49,757 bases of DNA. It comes from a virus. Location: the IMG/VR virus record IMGVR_UViG_3300006875_000032, positions 1-49,757 of that record. One strand, 5' to 3'. This document shows, piece by piece, positions 1 to 8,606 of this stretch (the first letter of the stretch is position 1; every line of letters starts with the position of its first letter). A model generated the notes under the pieces. It did no database searches. It worked only from the letters and a program-made list of their open reading frames with translations, and was not told the origin of the DNA. The position numbers were made by a program, and so were the translations under genes.

Positions 1-10
1 TAACTCCAGG

Positions 11-559
11 TTAACCCTCGAAAGTCGGGGGTCGGTTAATGGATTGTTTTCCAACACTGCTAAAGCCTTCGCCTTCCGTCTTCAGGAGTCGATGTCCTGA
101 ACTGTCAACACCCTGCTGTAACTCTTCCATACGCTCCATGATCGCTTGGGTTGCTTCCATTGGCTTTTGGTAATGGAAGTGCGTCATGACCTTCTGGTAG
201 AGGTCCATGGGGATCTTGAACAGCAACATCTCATTGCAGGAGATGTGGCCCACATGCTCGCCAGCTTTTACACGGTAATTATCGTACCCAGGTAACTCAT
301 CTGCAAGCACAGGAACGTACCCAAGGCGAATCCGTTTATCAATGGTGTCGTAGCTATTGGTGGTGGAAAGCCAGCACAAATGCCATCCAGGTATATCTGG
401 GACTTTTGGCAGCGCGGTTTGTGTCCACTCGTCACTCCACATTTGGTCAATGTCCTGTGTACTAGCGAACGATTCTTCTGCTGGCAAGCGCGAGTGATCT
501 TCGCTTGCGCGAGTATGACGGCCACCAGCAGTAAGAGATTTTTTAAGGCGTGATTCCAT
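11..559 (-). CDS. Unknown head-region protein, 182 aa
   Basis: I do not recognise this protein. It is soluble-looking, with no signal peptide or membrane segment. A charged N-terminal 35 residues is followed by a Trp/Tyr/Pro-rich middle (IPGWHLCWLSTTNSYDTIDK) and a C-terminal helical stretch ending in a polar tail. It follows the scaffold-like gene with a 2-base gap and is the last complete head gene before the left edge. Bases 3-7 read GGAG on the minus strand, a ribosome site for a further gene outside the window, in the place where a major capsid gene would be expected. A virion or head-assembly role is inferred only from this position. Confidence 0.75.
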   Translation of the reverse strand: MESRLKKSLTAGGRHTRASEDHSRLPAEESFASTQDIDQMWSDEWTQTALPKVPDIPGWHLCWLSTTNSYDTIDKRIRLGYVPVLADELPGYDNYRVKAGEHVGHISCNEMLLFKIPMDLYQKVMTHFHYQKPMEATQAIMERMEELQQGVDSSGHRLLKTEGEGFSSVGKQSINRPPTFEG

Positions 560-561
560 GA

Positions 562-1512
562 CTAGCTCCTTGGGTTCTGTGATTTCTGTTCAGCGTAACG
601 CTTGATCATGCTCATCCGTTTTTTGGGGTCGTCCCAAAAGCCGGCATCCTTCATGGCTTTAACCTGATCAGGGGTTAGCATGAAGGTTTGGCGTCCACCT
701 GCTGACGCTGCATTCTCACGGCCAGAACTTGTCACAGCACTCCTGGGTCTACGTCGAGGAGAATCATCCTCATAGTCGTCATTGTACTGATGCGGGATGT
801 ATTTCCGCAAGCGGTTGTCCATCTCGTCCCAATACTCTCGAGTTGCGGGATTCCAACCCTCAGCATTAAGCTGCTCATCGATCTGTTTAGCAATCTTGCT
901 ATCCATATCTTTGCGCTCAGGGTCGAACCATGGGTTGCGTTGCATCCAGTTAGCGATTTGCTTTTGAACGCTTGCATCGGGGATGTTTGCCTTTTGCTGT
1001 GGCTGAACTGCCTTTTGCTTGAAGTTCTTAAGAGCCTCAAGCTTTTGGCGCTCATCAAGCAGCATTTCATTGGCTTGGGCAGCGGCTTCGCCATCTTGTG
1101 CTTGCACAGCCTCAGCCAACTTCATCTTGGCATATCGCACACGAAGTTCGCCATCTTGCATAGCCTTGTCGATTTGTGCGAGATCGTTGGCGTGAGTGCG
1201 TTGCTCAACGACTGCTAAGCGCTCCATCAACTCTTGGTTTTGGCGCTGCAGCAATTGCAGGCGCTCATCCTTCTCGGCCTGTGTCTTGCGGACTAAGTCC
1301 TTCTTCGCACGCCTACGCTCGCGCCGGGCAGCCCGTAAGGAATCGAGTTCGTCAGCGTTAGGGGGATCATCATCGCCAGGAACATCGCTGCTTTCAGTCT
1401 TGTCGCTTTGGTCATCGTCCGCCGCAACTTGAACCGAATCAGGAAGTTCAACGGTGACCGAGCCATCCGCTTCCTCCTTGATCGGAATATTTTCTTCATG
1501 TTCGTTGCTCAT
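562..1512 (-). CDS. Probable capsid scaffolding protein
   Basis: 316 residues with the composition of a phage scaffold. An acidic, disordered N-terminus (residues about 1-55) leads into a long charged coiled coil (about 55-165, rich in Arg, Lys, Glu and Gln) and a polar C-terminal region with a basic patch DSPRRRPRS. There is no catalytic motif. It sits between the portal block and the presumed capsid gene, the usual place for scaffold. Its ATG overlaps the stop of the GroES-like gene by four bases, implying translational coupling. Scaffold families are recognised by composition and context rather than by conserved residues, so the call is an inference. Confidence 0.7.
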   Translation of the reverse strand: MSNEHEENIPIKEEADGSVTVELPDSVQVAADDDQSDKTESSDVPGDDDPPNADELDSLRAARRERRRAKKDLVRKTQAEKDERLQLLQRQNQELMERLAVVEQRTHANDLAQIDKAMQDGELRVRYAKMKLAEAVQAQDGEAAAQANEMLLDERQKLEALKNFKQKAVQPQQKANIPDASVQKQIANWMQRNPWFDPERKDMDSKIAKQIDEQLNAEGWNPATREYWDEMDNRLRKYIPHQYNDDYEDDSPRRRPRSAVTSSGRENAASAGGRQTFMLTPDQVKAMKDAGFWDDPKKRMSMIKRYAEQKSQNPRS

Positions 1513-1946
1513 AGGAAGGCTCGCGTCTCAAGGGGGTTGCCCGTGATCTTGGCAATAACCTCATGATCATTAACGATCATAAAGAGCGCCGGATCTTCGT
1601 TTTGGTCTTCGCCAGGCACCCTTACTTCCCAGCGATCGCCACCCCATTTGGGTACGCGGATAAAGTCACCGACCTTGCACCAAGAGCCTTCAGGCCACTG
1701 CTGCATCGTGTCACGGTGACAAAACGCAAGAGGTCCAACCTCGATAACCTTGGCCACCTGCGTATTCCACTTCTCTGTCTCTTTGGTTTCTTCAACCAAC
1801 AAAATACCCGCCTTAGTGGTTTTCTTCTTGGAGCGACGGATCTGTACCATCACACGACCACCAAGAGGTTTCGCACCAGGATCTACGCTCGGAAATGCCC
1901 AAGCCATCTCAGCTTCGTTAGAAGCTACTGGTTCATTCATCTTCAT
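1509..1946 (-). CDS. GroES-like co-chaperonin (Cpn10 fold)
   Basis: About 145 residues. The core follows GroES order: PLGGRVMVQI (first strand, compare PLHDRVIVKR), a basic loop then AGILLVEE in the place of the GroEL-binding mobile-loop tripeptide (compare GIVL), AKVIEVGPLA, a GSWCKVGDFIRVPKWGG turn, and ALFMIVNDHEVIAKI at the end. An N-terminal extension of about 25 residues and extra loops make it longer than bacterial GroES (about 97). It presumably caps host GroEL to fold a phage protein, most likely the capsid, as T4 gp31 does. Three in-frame ATGs lie within 12 bases; 1946 has the best-spaced AAGGA, and 1952 is possible. Confidence 0.8.
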   Translation of the reverse strand: MKMNEPVASNEAEMAWAFPSVDPGAKPLGGRVMVQIRRSKKKTTKAGILLVEETKETEKWNTQVAKVIEVGPLAFCHRDTMQQWPEGSWCKVGDFIRVPKWGGDRWEVRVPGEDQNEDPALFMIVNDHEVIAKITGNPLETRAFL

Positions 1947-2118
1947 CTTCATCCTTCAAAATTGATTCAATCATCCGGAGTGCTTCAGTCAGCCCCAGAT
2001 TGATTCCGACCGTGCGTTGATACGCCTCCCATGTCGCAGCATTGCCTGCTGCAAGAGAACCGCTTATTTCAGCTTGGCGCATCTTGATGTCACGGATTAA
2101 GTCCGCTATAGGGTTCAT
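1933..2118 (-). CDS. Small acidic helical protein, 61 aa
   Basis: Unrecognised. It is predicted mostly helical (LIRDIKMRQAEISGSLAAG, then LGLTEALRMIESIL) and ends in an acidic tail KDEDEDE. Its last codons contain the ATG cluster and AAGGA site used by the GroES-like gene, so the two are read in overlapping frames. Its own ATG overlaps the TGA of the 53-residue gene before it. The tight nesting on both sides and protein-like composition support a real gene. It may be a small virion or assembly factor, but nothing in the sequence says which. Confidence 0.65.
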   Translation of the reverse strand: MNPIADLIRDIKMRQAEISGSLAAGNAATWEAYQRTVGINLGLTEALRMIESILKDEDEDE

Positions 2119-2276
2119 TTTTTCTTAGTGGGCAGTGCGCCTCCTTTGGTCTTGGGTTGTTGGGTTTGGCCTTTAGACTGCAGGCTTGTGCCGTCAAGGT
2201 TTGCGCCCATGGCAATACGCTTGTGATAGGGCACGGCTTCTTGGTCTTTCAGGTTGTTACTGGATGGTTGGGCCAC
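2115..2276 (-). CDS. Small basic protein with GTG start, 53 aa
   Basis: A short gene beginning with GTG at 2276. AGGAG lies six bases upstream, inside the last codons of the portal gene, and the two genes overlap by 20 bases in different frames. The product runs from VAQPSSNNLKDQEAVPYHKR to a Lys/Gln/Gly-rich tail ending ALPTKKK. Its TGA overlaps the ATG of the next gene. The strong ribosome site and exact fit between neighbours are the evidence. Function unknown; a small DNA- or portal-associated peptide would suit the basic tail. Confidence 0.6.
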   Translation of the reverse strand: MAQPSSNNLKDQEAVPYHKRIAMGANLDGTSLQSKGQTQQPKTKGGALPTKKK

Positions 2277-4824
2277 GATTAGCTCCTAAGTTTCGTTGGG
2301 CTTCGTTTTGAAGCCGGATAGCAGTCTCATACTGCTCTGCCTGCAATTGCTCATCCTTCTGGGTGAGTTGTGCAGTTGCTATGCGCTCCTTGGTGAGGTT
2401 GTTTGTAGCGTTAAGCGCCACATCCAACTGATCACGCTGGGCTGCGCGTTGTTGGTCGCCCTGCAGTCGTGCCATGTCAATCTGGCCACGTTGCTGCATG
2501 TCGGCACCTTTGAGTTGCATCTCAGCCTGATCGCGCTGTGCGCGGCGCTGAGTCTCTGCCAGGCTGGTTTCCTTGAGCACTTGCGCTTCAGGCGGTAACT
2601 GAGGCTGTGGCGTAAGCTGCTGCATGGCCTGCATCAATTGCTGAAGCTTTGGCACGACTTGATTGAATGCGGCCTGGCTGTCTTGCATGACATGGCGTGA
2701 TGCAATGGCAAAGGTCTTGTCAATCTCTGCAGTCAGTTGCTTGTTCTCATAGTCGCTCTCGGCCATGGGTTCGCCACGAGCCTTGCTTAGGTAGCCATTC
2801 ATGCGGCCAAGATACCAAAGGACCATGTGCTGCTTGATGTGCTCAAGGACTCGAGGCAGATAGAACGATGCCATGATGGGGTTTTGGCCAAAGGCAGGGT
2901 CTAGTGCAAAGTCTAAGTGCGCTTGCAGGTGTGCTAACTGGTCTTGGTGCGGGTAAGCGTAAGCATTCTGACCTAATGCCATGGCTACGTTCTCATCAGC
3001 AGCCGTTCTTTCTTCAGGTGCCGGTGTACCTTTGAGCAATTCATTGATGCCAGGAATCTTTAGCTGCTTTAAGAGACGCTCTTCAACGGCGCGACGGTCA
3101 TAAAGGTCTGGTGCCTTGTCTGATCGTGCCAAGACTGCCTGAATCTGCGCCATGCGCTGCGTTTCAGAGAAGATGTGCGGGTCAGACACCGGCACAACGT
3201 CTCCCATGCGTGAAAAGTCGCCTGGCTGGACCTCAAGATCAACTACTTGCTCACCGCGGCGCATGTCTTGCATGTACCAGCGGTTAAGGCGCTGCAAAAT
3301 CTTCAGTACACGGCCTTGTGAGGCGTGTAAACGAGCGTGGATAGCAGAAAAGACAGCGGCACCCTGCTCAATCAGTGCTTGTGTGGTGCCTACAGGAGCC
3401 TGTGCCGTTATATCAGCGATCTTTTCTTCTGCCGTCGTCACAACACCCTTGGCAGCCTTGTCTAAGAAGCCTAAAAGCTCAAATAACACAGGGCTGGGTG
3501 GGTTAAACGGCATCGGCATCGCAATCTTGCGAATGTCATCAACGCCTGGCGCACCTTCAATCTCAACAACTTGCGTCACATCAGCCTGTACAGACTGGCC
3601 AGAGATCTTTGCGCCCTTCAGTTTGAGCGTTGCCGGCGCATTATTGATGTGAGCAGAGTCTAAAAGCGCCCGTAAGGAGCCTGTAAGGGCTGCTGCCAGG
3701 CCTCCAATGAGGTGCGGCATCCCGATAGCGTAAGCACCACGCCATGGAATGAACTTAAATTCGACGACCCAGTCCAATTTGGTCATCGTTTCATCGCCCT
3801 CTTCCCAGTTTCGGTACAAACCGACCACTTCACGGTCGATTTCATCAACCATCAGGATGTAGGGCGCCATTTCACCCTTGGCATAGCTGTCATCTTCAAG
3901 CTCAAGCCAGGTGTAAATGTGGAAAACACGGCGCATGCCGTCAATATTCTCGTCTGCCTTGCGGCCTTCGATCTTGTTGTTGGCCTTTTCTGGCCGTGTT
4001 GGCTCCGGCTCCATGGAAACGCGAGTCAGGCTGATGTCTCGATACAGGCCTGCAGCAATGCGTTGCTCAAATTCCCAGCCAGTAATGTCATGAATCTCTG
4101 CTGCACGTTGTGCGGTGTAGAAATTCGTTGCGGCAAAGGGGATCAAAACCTTATCAATGGGCAGAAATTCAGCCACCGGACGCAGTTTTTTGTCATCCCA
4201 GTACATCTTGAGGTACTGAGAGCCGCCCAAAGGCAGTTGCGTGAGCATTTGCTCTTGCTCATCGCGGAATTCTTCGATCTGCTCAGTAAGCTGCCAGTTC
4301 ATCCAGTCGCGCTTACGCTCAGCACGTTTGACTTTTTCCTCGTCATTCTCGCCAAGGATCTTGGTTTTGACTGGGCCATCAGGCGGGAAAAGCTCTTTAA
4401 TGGCACGGCTTGCAAAGTCCACACAGGCTTCTGCCATGACAGGGTGGACTACTTTGCTGGCACCAAAGAATGTAGCGCCACCAGGGGCGTCTTTGCCCAT
4501 ACCAGTGCGCTTTAATCCCTCTTCGTATTGCTTGTCACGGTCTTCTCGAGCCTGCTTATCCTTCTCTAGCAGGTCAAGATACTTAACAGCCATGCTGTCA
4601 AGCGTAAAGGGATCGATGACCTCAGCTAGGTTTTCATAAAAGTCTGGGTCTTCAAGTGGTCCCTTGGTGTCTTCCATGCGGACAACAGCAGAGCCATCAG
4701 GAAGTTCTTCGATTTCTGCATCTTCATCAGGTAACTCGGCTGACATATCAGCAACGGGCACCTCGTCATCGGCCATACCGCTAATGAAGCGGCCATAGTC
4801 CTGCTCAATAGGCATCTCAGGCAT
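2257..4824 (-). CDS. Portal protein, 855 aa
   Basis: A large protein downstream of the terminase genes. The N-terminus is acidic (about 60 residues). The core has the portal-like stretch GATFFGASKVVHPVMAEACV, aromatic-rich beta regions with FLPIDKVLIPF, and a helical stem/wing region around GVVTTAEEKIADITAQA. The C-terminal 150 residues are a Gln/Ala-rich coiled coil (QRRAQRDQAEMQLKGADMQQ). Length and layout fit the large portals of short-tailed phages that form the 12-fold DNA channel at one capsid vertex. I start it at the ATG at 4824, which has GAGG eight bases upstream and overlaps the previous stop by 8 bases, rather than at the upstream TTG at 4851. Confidence 0.85.
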   Translation of the reverse strand: MPEMPIEQDYGRFISGMADDEVPVADMSAELPDEDAEIEELPDGSAVVRMEDTKGPLEDPDFYENLAEVIDPFTLDSMAVKYLDLLEKDKQAREDRDKQYEEGLKRTGMGKDAPGGATFFGASKVVHPVMAEACVDFASRAIKELFPPDGPVKTKILGENDEEKVKRAERKRDWMNWQLTEQIEEFRDEQEQMLTQLPLGGSQYLKMYWDDKKLRPVAEFLPIDKVLIPFAATNFYTAQRAAEIHDITGWEFEQRIAAGLYRDISLTRVSMEPEPTRPEKANNKIEGRKADENIDGMRRVFHIYTWLELEDDSYAKGEMAPYILMVDEIDREVVGLYRNWEEGDETMTKLDWVVEFKFIPWRGAYAIGMPHLIGGLAAALTGSLRALLDSAHINNAPATLKLKGAKISGQSVQADVTQVVEIEGAPGVDDIRKIAMPMPFNPPSPVLFELLGFLDKAAKGVVTTAEEKIADITAQAPVGTTQALIEQGAAVFSAIHARLHASQGRVLKILQRLNRWYMQDMRRGEQVVDLEVQPGDFSRMGDVVPVSDPHIFSETQRMAQIQAVLARSDKAPDLYDRRAVEERLLKQLKIPGINELLKGTPAPEERTAADENVAMALGQNAYAYPHQDQLAHLQAHLDFALDPAFGQNPIMASFYLPRVLEHIKQHMVLWYLGRMNGYLSKARGEPMAESDYENKQLTAEIDKTFAIASRHVMQDSQAAFNQVVPKLQQLMQAMQQLTPQPQLPPEAQVLKETSLAETQRRAQRDQAEMQLKGADMQQRGQIDMARLQGDQQRAAQRDQLDVALNATNNLTKERIATAQLTQKDEQLQAEQYETAIRLQNEAQRNLGANRGPTIQ

Positions 4825-7800
4825 GTTCGTATCCTCGTTTAACGCTATCAAGCGCTGACTTCTTCACGGCGCCGCCCTTCTTTTTCTCGGTGCGGACATC
4901 AGGCAACGGTACTTTTTTGCTGTAGTAAGGCATCAAGACACCTTCGCCCGTTTCAATCATGTCGAGTAGGTAATTGCGCACATTGCGTGGCGTAGGTTTT
5001 ACACCCATGCCGTTAAGCGTGTAGGCAGCTTGGCGCTCAAGTAAATCTAATGCGTCACCGCGGGGCGATACTAACCCGGTTAATTCGCCACCGCCAAACC
5101 AGCGGCCAGCTTGTGCCGTACCGCCAGGCAGGCCCAGGCTTTTAGCGATGTCCAGCATTTGCTGTTCTGCAGCGCCATATTCAGTTGAGCCAAATCCACC
5201 CTGCTTACTGAAATAGGGGTGAAAGCGACTTGCTTGCGTTTCGCCCGACGCCTCATGCACATCAAGCACCACTGACTTGCCAAAGTCTCCAGCTTTTTGT
5301 GTGCCGTAAGTTGGGATTTTGTAATTAACTGGTATGTCTGCTTTTGACATCTCGCGCAGGTCAAGATTTCCTTCAAGAACATTTCTCACGCCTTCACGAT
5401 GCACGGGCATCAATGGCAGACCAGTGCCGTATTTTTGCTTAAATGCTTCCATCTCGCGCTTGACGGTTTCCTCATCAAGGGGCAGGCCTCGAGCATTCAT
5501 GTCGCGTAGGAATTGGCCAACTGCCATTTCATTTAGGATGGAGTTACGCGCCGACGCCGGAGCAGTGCTGTAGATAAACTGATTAAACTTTTCCTCGGGT
5601 ATGCCGCGCTCAAGTGCCGCCATCTTCATGGGATAAAGCGAAGCGTAAAAAGTTTCACCACCCAGGGGCAACCCGCGCTTAATCTGCGCCTCAATGAGTG
5701 CTCGATTACGCGGGTCCTGGTAAATCTCTTCGATGTAACCAATGTTGGCCCTTGGGGGCGAGTAGCGCGGGAATGCCGTTTGTTCAATACCAGGAAAGCC
5801 TTCCATGGCATCTTTGATGAGCGATCTATCAAATGCTTGTAGCTCAGCACGCGGCGGCTGCCAAGGCTCGGTAGGTTGAGCGAGGAATTCTTCGGCCTTT
5901 TGGGCGCGTCGTTCAACAACCTCGGGCACATTTTGCAAGCGATCGCCTATTGATGCGGAGGCGGGTGCATCAATCAATTTGCCAAATTTCTTTTCAATGG
6001 CTGGTTTTTGCTGCTTCGTCCAAGTGAGGTTTTTCTCGGCGATTGCAGCGGCACGCTTTTGCACATCTTCAGGCGCCATCTTGGGATCTTCTTTGGCGAT
6101 GGCTTTGGCTACCTTGTTGGCTTCGCTTCTTAGCTCACGCGCTGTAAAGGCTGCTGCTTTAGATGCTTTGGCAATCTTCTCAAGCTTACCGCCGCCAGCC
6201 ATGCGCACAGCACCGCCCATGGCTAACTCAAGCGCCATGGTGTCAAGGTTGTCAGATATATGAATTCGCCTCATGGGACCACCCTGCTTATAAGGTGTTA
6301 CTGGCACTTTGCCAAACATCACGGCGCTCGGCTTGGTTGACTGTGGATTGATGTAACCGGCATATCCATAGTCGCGGATTAATCGCTCAAGCGCATTGGT
6401 TGCTTCAGTGGGCTGCGCCAATCCTTTGTTAGAGCTTGCCGTCATCGGGATGCGCGTCGTCTCTCTGGCCAACATGTTGAGCATGAGAGGATCAGCCGTC
6501 AGGTCATAAAGATTTTCACCCATGGCACGATAACGATGTGGTCCTAAGCCAGGCTCGGGTGTTACGCTTTCATCGGTGTAAAAGTAAGTCCTGGGTCTGA
6601 CCGAGCCAGTGCCAGCCAGTCGTGCGGCCTCTTCACCTTTGATGCCCGTGCCATAGAACGCCGGATCTGTTTCAGTCAAGCCTGCCTGCTTGCTGAAATG
6701 CATCATGGGCATGTTGACAAAGGTGCCCTCCTCGGGCTTGATCAGTCCTCGCAAGTAATCAGGCATCTCGCCTTCGTACTTTGTGCTTAAAAACTCGGGT
6801 GGCAAAAGCACTGGCTTTTGTGGGGCAAACTGAAAGCCATTCCATGCTTCTTTCAACTGCGAATCAATCTCTTTGACTAATTCAGTTTTGCCGCGACGAT
6901 TGGCTTCGTAGCGTTGCATGTTCAGTTCGTTGATGGTGCGCTTGAGTGCAGCATTCAGTGGGGTGTAGTTGACCGTGCTGTTTTGGCCTCGTGTCTCAGT
7001 GCTCATGGCCAAGCGTGCAAGGGGCGAGTACATCTGACTGTGGGCTGCCCAAGCAGTCTCCTCGCCCTTGGGGCCAAACTCGTTGCCATGCACCGCGTGA
7101 CCAAAGAAGTCATGCACAGCACGGAACTTTTCGTTTTCATTCAATCCGGTTTCAGGATCAACTGTCTTTAAGTAGGGGTGCTCATCACCGCCCTGGAAGA
7201 CGTACAGGTGCTTGTTGCCGTATACATCCTGCAGCATTTGCTTGCTGTTGCGGTAGTTGCCCTCGCCTGCTCGGTGATACGAAAGGCTTATGGGCAGACG
7301 CTTGAACTGCTCGTCAGTCTCTTTGGCTAATTGCTTGTAAGACGCAGCCAGCAATTCATCGTAGTTCTTGGCGCCCGATTCTTTAACGACGTCAGGCATT
7401 TGCCTGGCGTATTCATTGAAGATGGTTTGTTTGTATGTCGGGTCTTCAGTGGTCGCAAGCATGAAGGCGCGGCCAATGGGCGCTTGCTTGAAGATGGAGC
7501 TTTCAGAAATCTCTGGCAGTTCGTAAGGCCTGCCGAAGGCCTCTTGCACATAAGTGTCTGCTGACTGACGAACAAAGTTCGCCGGGTCAGCCATTACTTG
7601 CTGTACTGCTTCATTCGTAATTGGTTGCGGAACATCGCTTCCAGTTCCTCCTGCGGGACGCTGTCCGGCTTGAGTCCCATCGCTTTCGAGCGTGCCTCGA
7701 CGCTGGCCTGCAGGCGCTTGAGAGACGCTAGGACGGACGCGGTAGAACGGTCCTTCTGTGGCTGTTTCATATGTCACTCCTTGGACAGGGATTGTCGCAG

Positions 7801-8353
7801 CCTTTGGTGCTGAGACTTCAGGAATATTTGCTTTTGTTGTTGTTTTTGCCACACCTTTAATTGCTCCCACTGCGCCAGGCATGGCTGCGGGAGTCCACAT
7901 CTGGGGCAAGATAGGTGGCAGCTTAGACTCGCGTATAAAGCGCTCTAAGCCCTCGGCGGCGCTCTCAAGGTACTCAGGGCCAAGCTCAGTCTGCATGGGC
8001 CTCATATCGCCTGTAATGAACTCCTGAGAGGCTTCTAAGGCGCGTTGCAATGGGCTTGTGTCTGAAGGGTCGCCACTCTTGATTGCTTCTTTGATGAAGG
8101 TACCAGCAGTGACGGCAGGTGATACCAAAGTGCGGCCAACAATTGGCAGGCCCGTAAGCGCTGCATCAATACCGCCAGCAAGAGGCTTGGACACTGACTC
8201 GATGTCTTGCAGAATGTTGCCTTGGCCATAGCCCGGCAATGAGGACACACCGCGCTTTGGCGTTTTGCCCATGAAGCGATTGAGGGGGCTTCCACCGTCT
8301 TGCATTGGAACGCCGTACAAGGTTTCAAGCAGCTTCTTGGGATTGGGCATCAT
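4817..8353 (-). CDS. Large multi-domain phage protein (polyvalent-type), 1178 aa
   Basis: The start is one of two tandem ATGs (8353/8350), just downstream of GGAGG. Visible segments: a small/hydrophobic region near residues 60-120; around residue 415 a conserved FRAVHDFFGHAVHGNEFG with a GEETAWAAH partner; around residue 550 MPMMHFSKQAGLTETDP with FYGTG, which resembles the ADP-ribosyltransferase-like segments of phage polyvalent proteins; and a C-terminal block (about 910-1150) with FNQFIYSTAPASARNSILNE and KPTPRNVRNYLLDMIETGEG. Such proteins are thought to be packaged and act early in the host. The domain names are from memory and tentative. The position between terminase and portal supports a virion-associated role. 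Confidence 0.65.
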   Translation of the reverse strand: MMPNPKKLLETLYGVPMQDGGSPLNRFMGKTPKRGVSSLPGYGQGNILQDIESVSKPLAGGIDAALTGLPIVGRTLVSPAVTAGTFIKEAIKSGDPSDTSPLQRALEASQEFITGDMRPMQTELGPEYLESAAEGLERFIRESKLPPILPQMWTPAAMPGAVGAIKGVAKTTTKANIPEVSAPKAATIPVQGVTYETATEGPFYRVRPSVSQAPAGQRRGTLESDGTQAGQRPAGGTGSDVPQPITNEAVQQVMADPANFVRQSADTYVQEAFGRPYELPEISESSIFKQAPIGRAFMLATTEDPTYKQTIFNEYARQMPDVVKESGAKNYDELLAASYKQLAKETDEQFKRLPISLSYHRAGEGNYRNSKQMLQDVYGNKHLYVFQGGDEHPYLKTVDPETGLNENEKFRAVHDFFGHAVHGNEFGPKGEETAWAAHSQMYSPLARLAMSTETRGQNSTVNYTPLNAALKRTINELNMQRYEANRRGKTELVKEIDSQLKEAWNGFQFAPQKPVLLPPEFLSTKYEGEMPDYLRGLIKPEEGTFVNMPMMHFSKQAGLTETDPAFYGTGIKGEEAARLAGTGSVRPRTYFYTDESVTPEPGLGPHRYRAMGENLYDLTADPLMLNMLARETTRIPMTASSNKGLAQPTEATNALERLIRDYGYAGYINPQSTKPSAVMFGKVPVTPYKQGGPMRRIHISDNLDTMALELAMGGAVRMAGGGKLEKIAKASKAAAFTARELRSEANKVAKAIAKEDPKMAPEDVQKRAAAIAEKNLTWTKQQKPAIEKKFGKLIDAPASASIGDRLQNVPEVVERRAQKAEEFLAQPTEPWQPPRAELQAFDRSLIKDAMEGFPGIEQTAFPRYSPPRANIGYIEEIYQDPRNRALIEAQIKRGLPLGGETFYASLYPMKMAALERGIPEEKFNQFIYSTAPASARNSILNEMAVGQFLRDMNARGLPLDEETVKREMEAFKQKYGTGLPLMPVHREGVRNVLEGNLDLREMSKADIPVNYKIPTYGTQKAGDFGKSVVLDVHEASGETQASRFHPYFSKQGGFGSTEYGAAEQQMLDIAKSLGLPGGTAQAGRWFGGGELTGLVSPRGDALDLLERQAAYTLNGMGVKPTPRNVRNYLLDMIETGEGVLMPYYSKKVPLPDVRTEKKKGGAVKKSALDSVKRGYEHA

Positions 8354-8389
8354 CGGCCTCCGTTTGCGCGGGATGATAACCAGTAGGGC

Positions 8390-8418
8390 TTGCAAAGTCT
8401 ATCTGGACTCACTATCAT
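8390..8418 (+). promoter_or_regulatory. sigma70-like promoter for the 8423-8568 RNA
   Basis: TTGCAA (8390-8395) and TATCAT (8413-8418) are separated by exactly 17 bases, matching the consensus at 4 of 6 and 5 of 6 positions. It points rightward, opposite to both flanking late genes, and lies just before the first helix of the structured region. The start of transcription would be near 8424-8426. Confidence 0.55.
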
Positions 8419-8422
8419 CGCG

Positions 8423-8568
8423 CTGTCGGTGTGGCAGCCGGCAGTGCTGAGTACAACCCCAGAGTATTTAGGTGGGGCTTGTGTGGTCACAATGTCTTAC
8501 TCAGCAGACTGCGTGATTGCCCAACGCCAAAGGGCCTTGCCCCTCCTAAGTGTTCTGGGGTTTTTCTT
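8423..8568 (+). ncRNA. Candidate structured small RNA with pseudoknot
   Basis: No convincing protein is encoded here, but the plus strand folds very well. P0: 8423-8429 pairs with 8438-8444 (7 bp). P1: 8457-8472 pairs with 8545-8560, 16 continuous base pairs including three G-U, then a U-U mismatch and five G-C pairs (8474-8478 with 8539-8543). Inside are P2 (8485-8490 with 8513-8518, then 8494-8497 with 8506-8509) and P3 (8519-8522 with 8532-8535), making a three-way junction. The whole 8-base loop of P2 (8498-8505) is complementary to 8446-8453, a pseudoknot. P1 is followed by TTTTTCTTT like an intrinsic terminator. The G-U pairs become A-C mismatches on the other strand, which sets the direction. 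Confidence 0.6.
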
Positions 8569-8569
8569 T
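8457..8569 (+). terminator. Terminator-like end of the small RNA
   Basis: The closing helix of the RNA ends in CCCCAGA/TCTGGGG and is followed directly by TTTTTCTTT (8561-8569) on the plus strand. No such T run follows on the minus strand, so late leftward transcripts should pass. The enclosed distance is long (about 70 bases within the helix), unlike a simple hairpin terminator, so efficiency is uncertain. Confidence 0.4.
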
Positions 8570-8606
8570 GGTGCCGACCGTACTGTCCGCGATAGCAATG
8601 GGCTAC

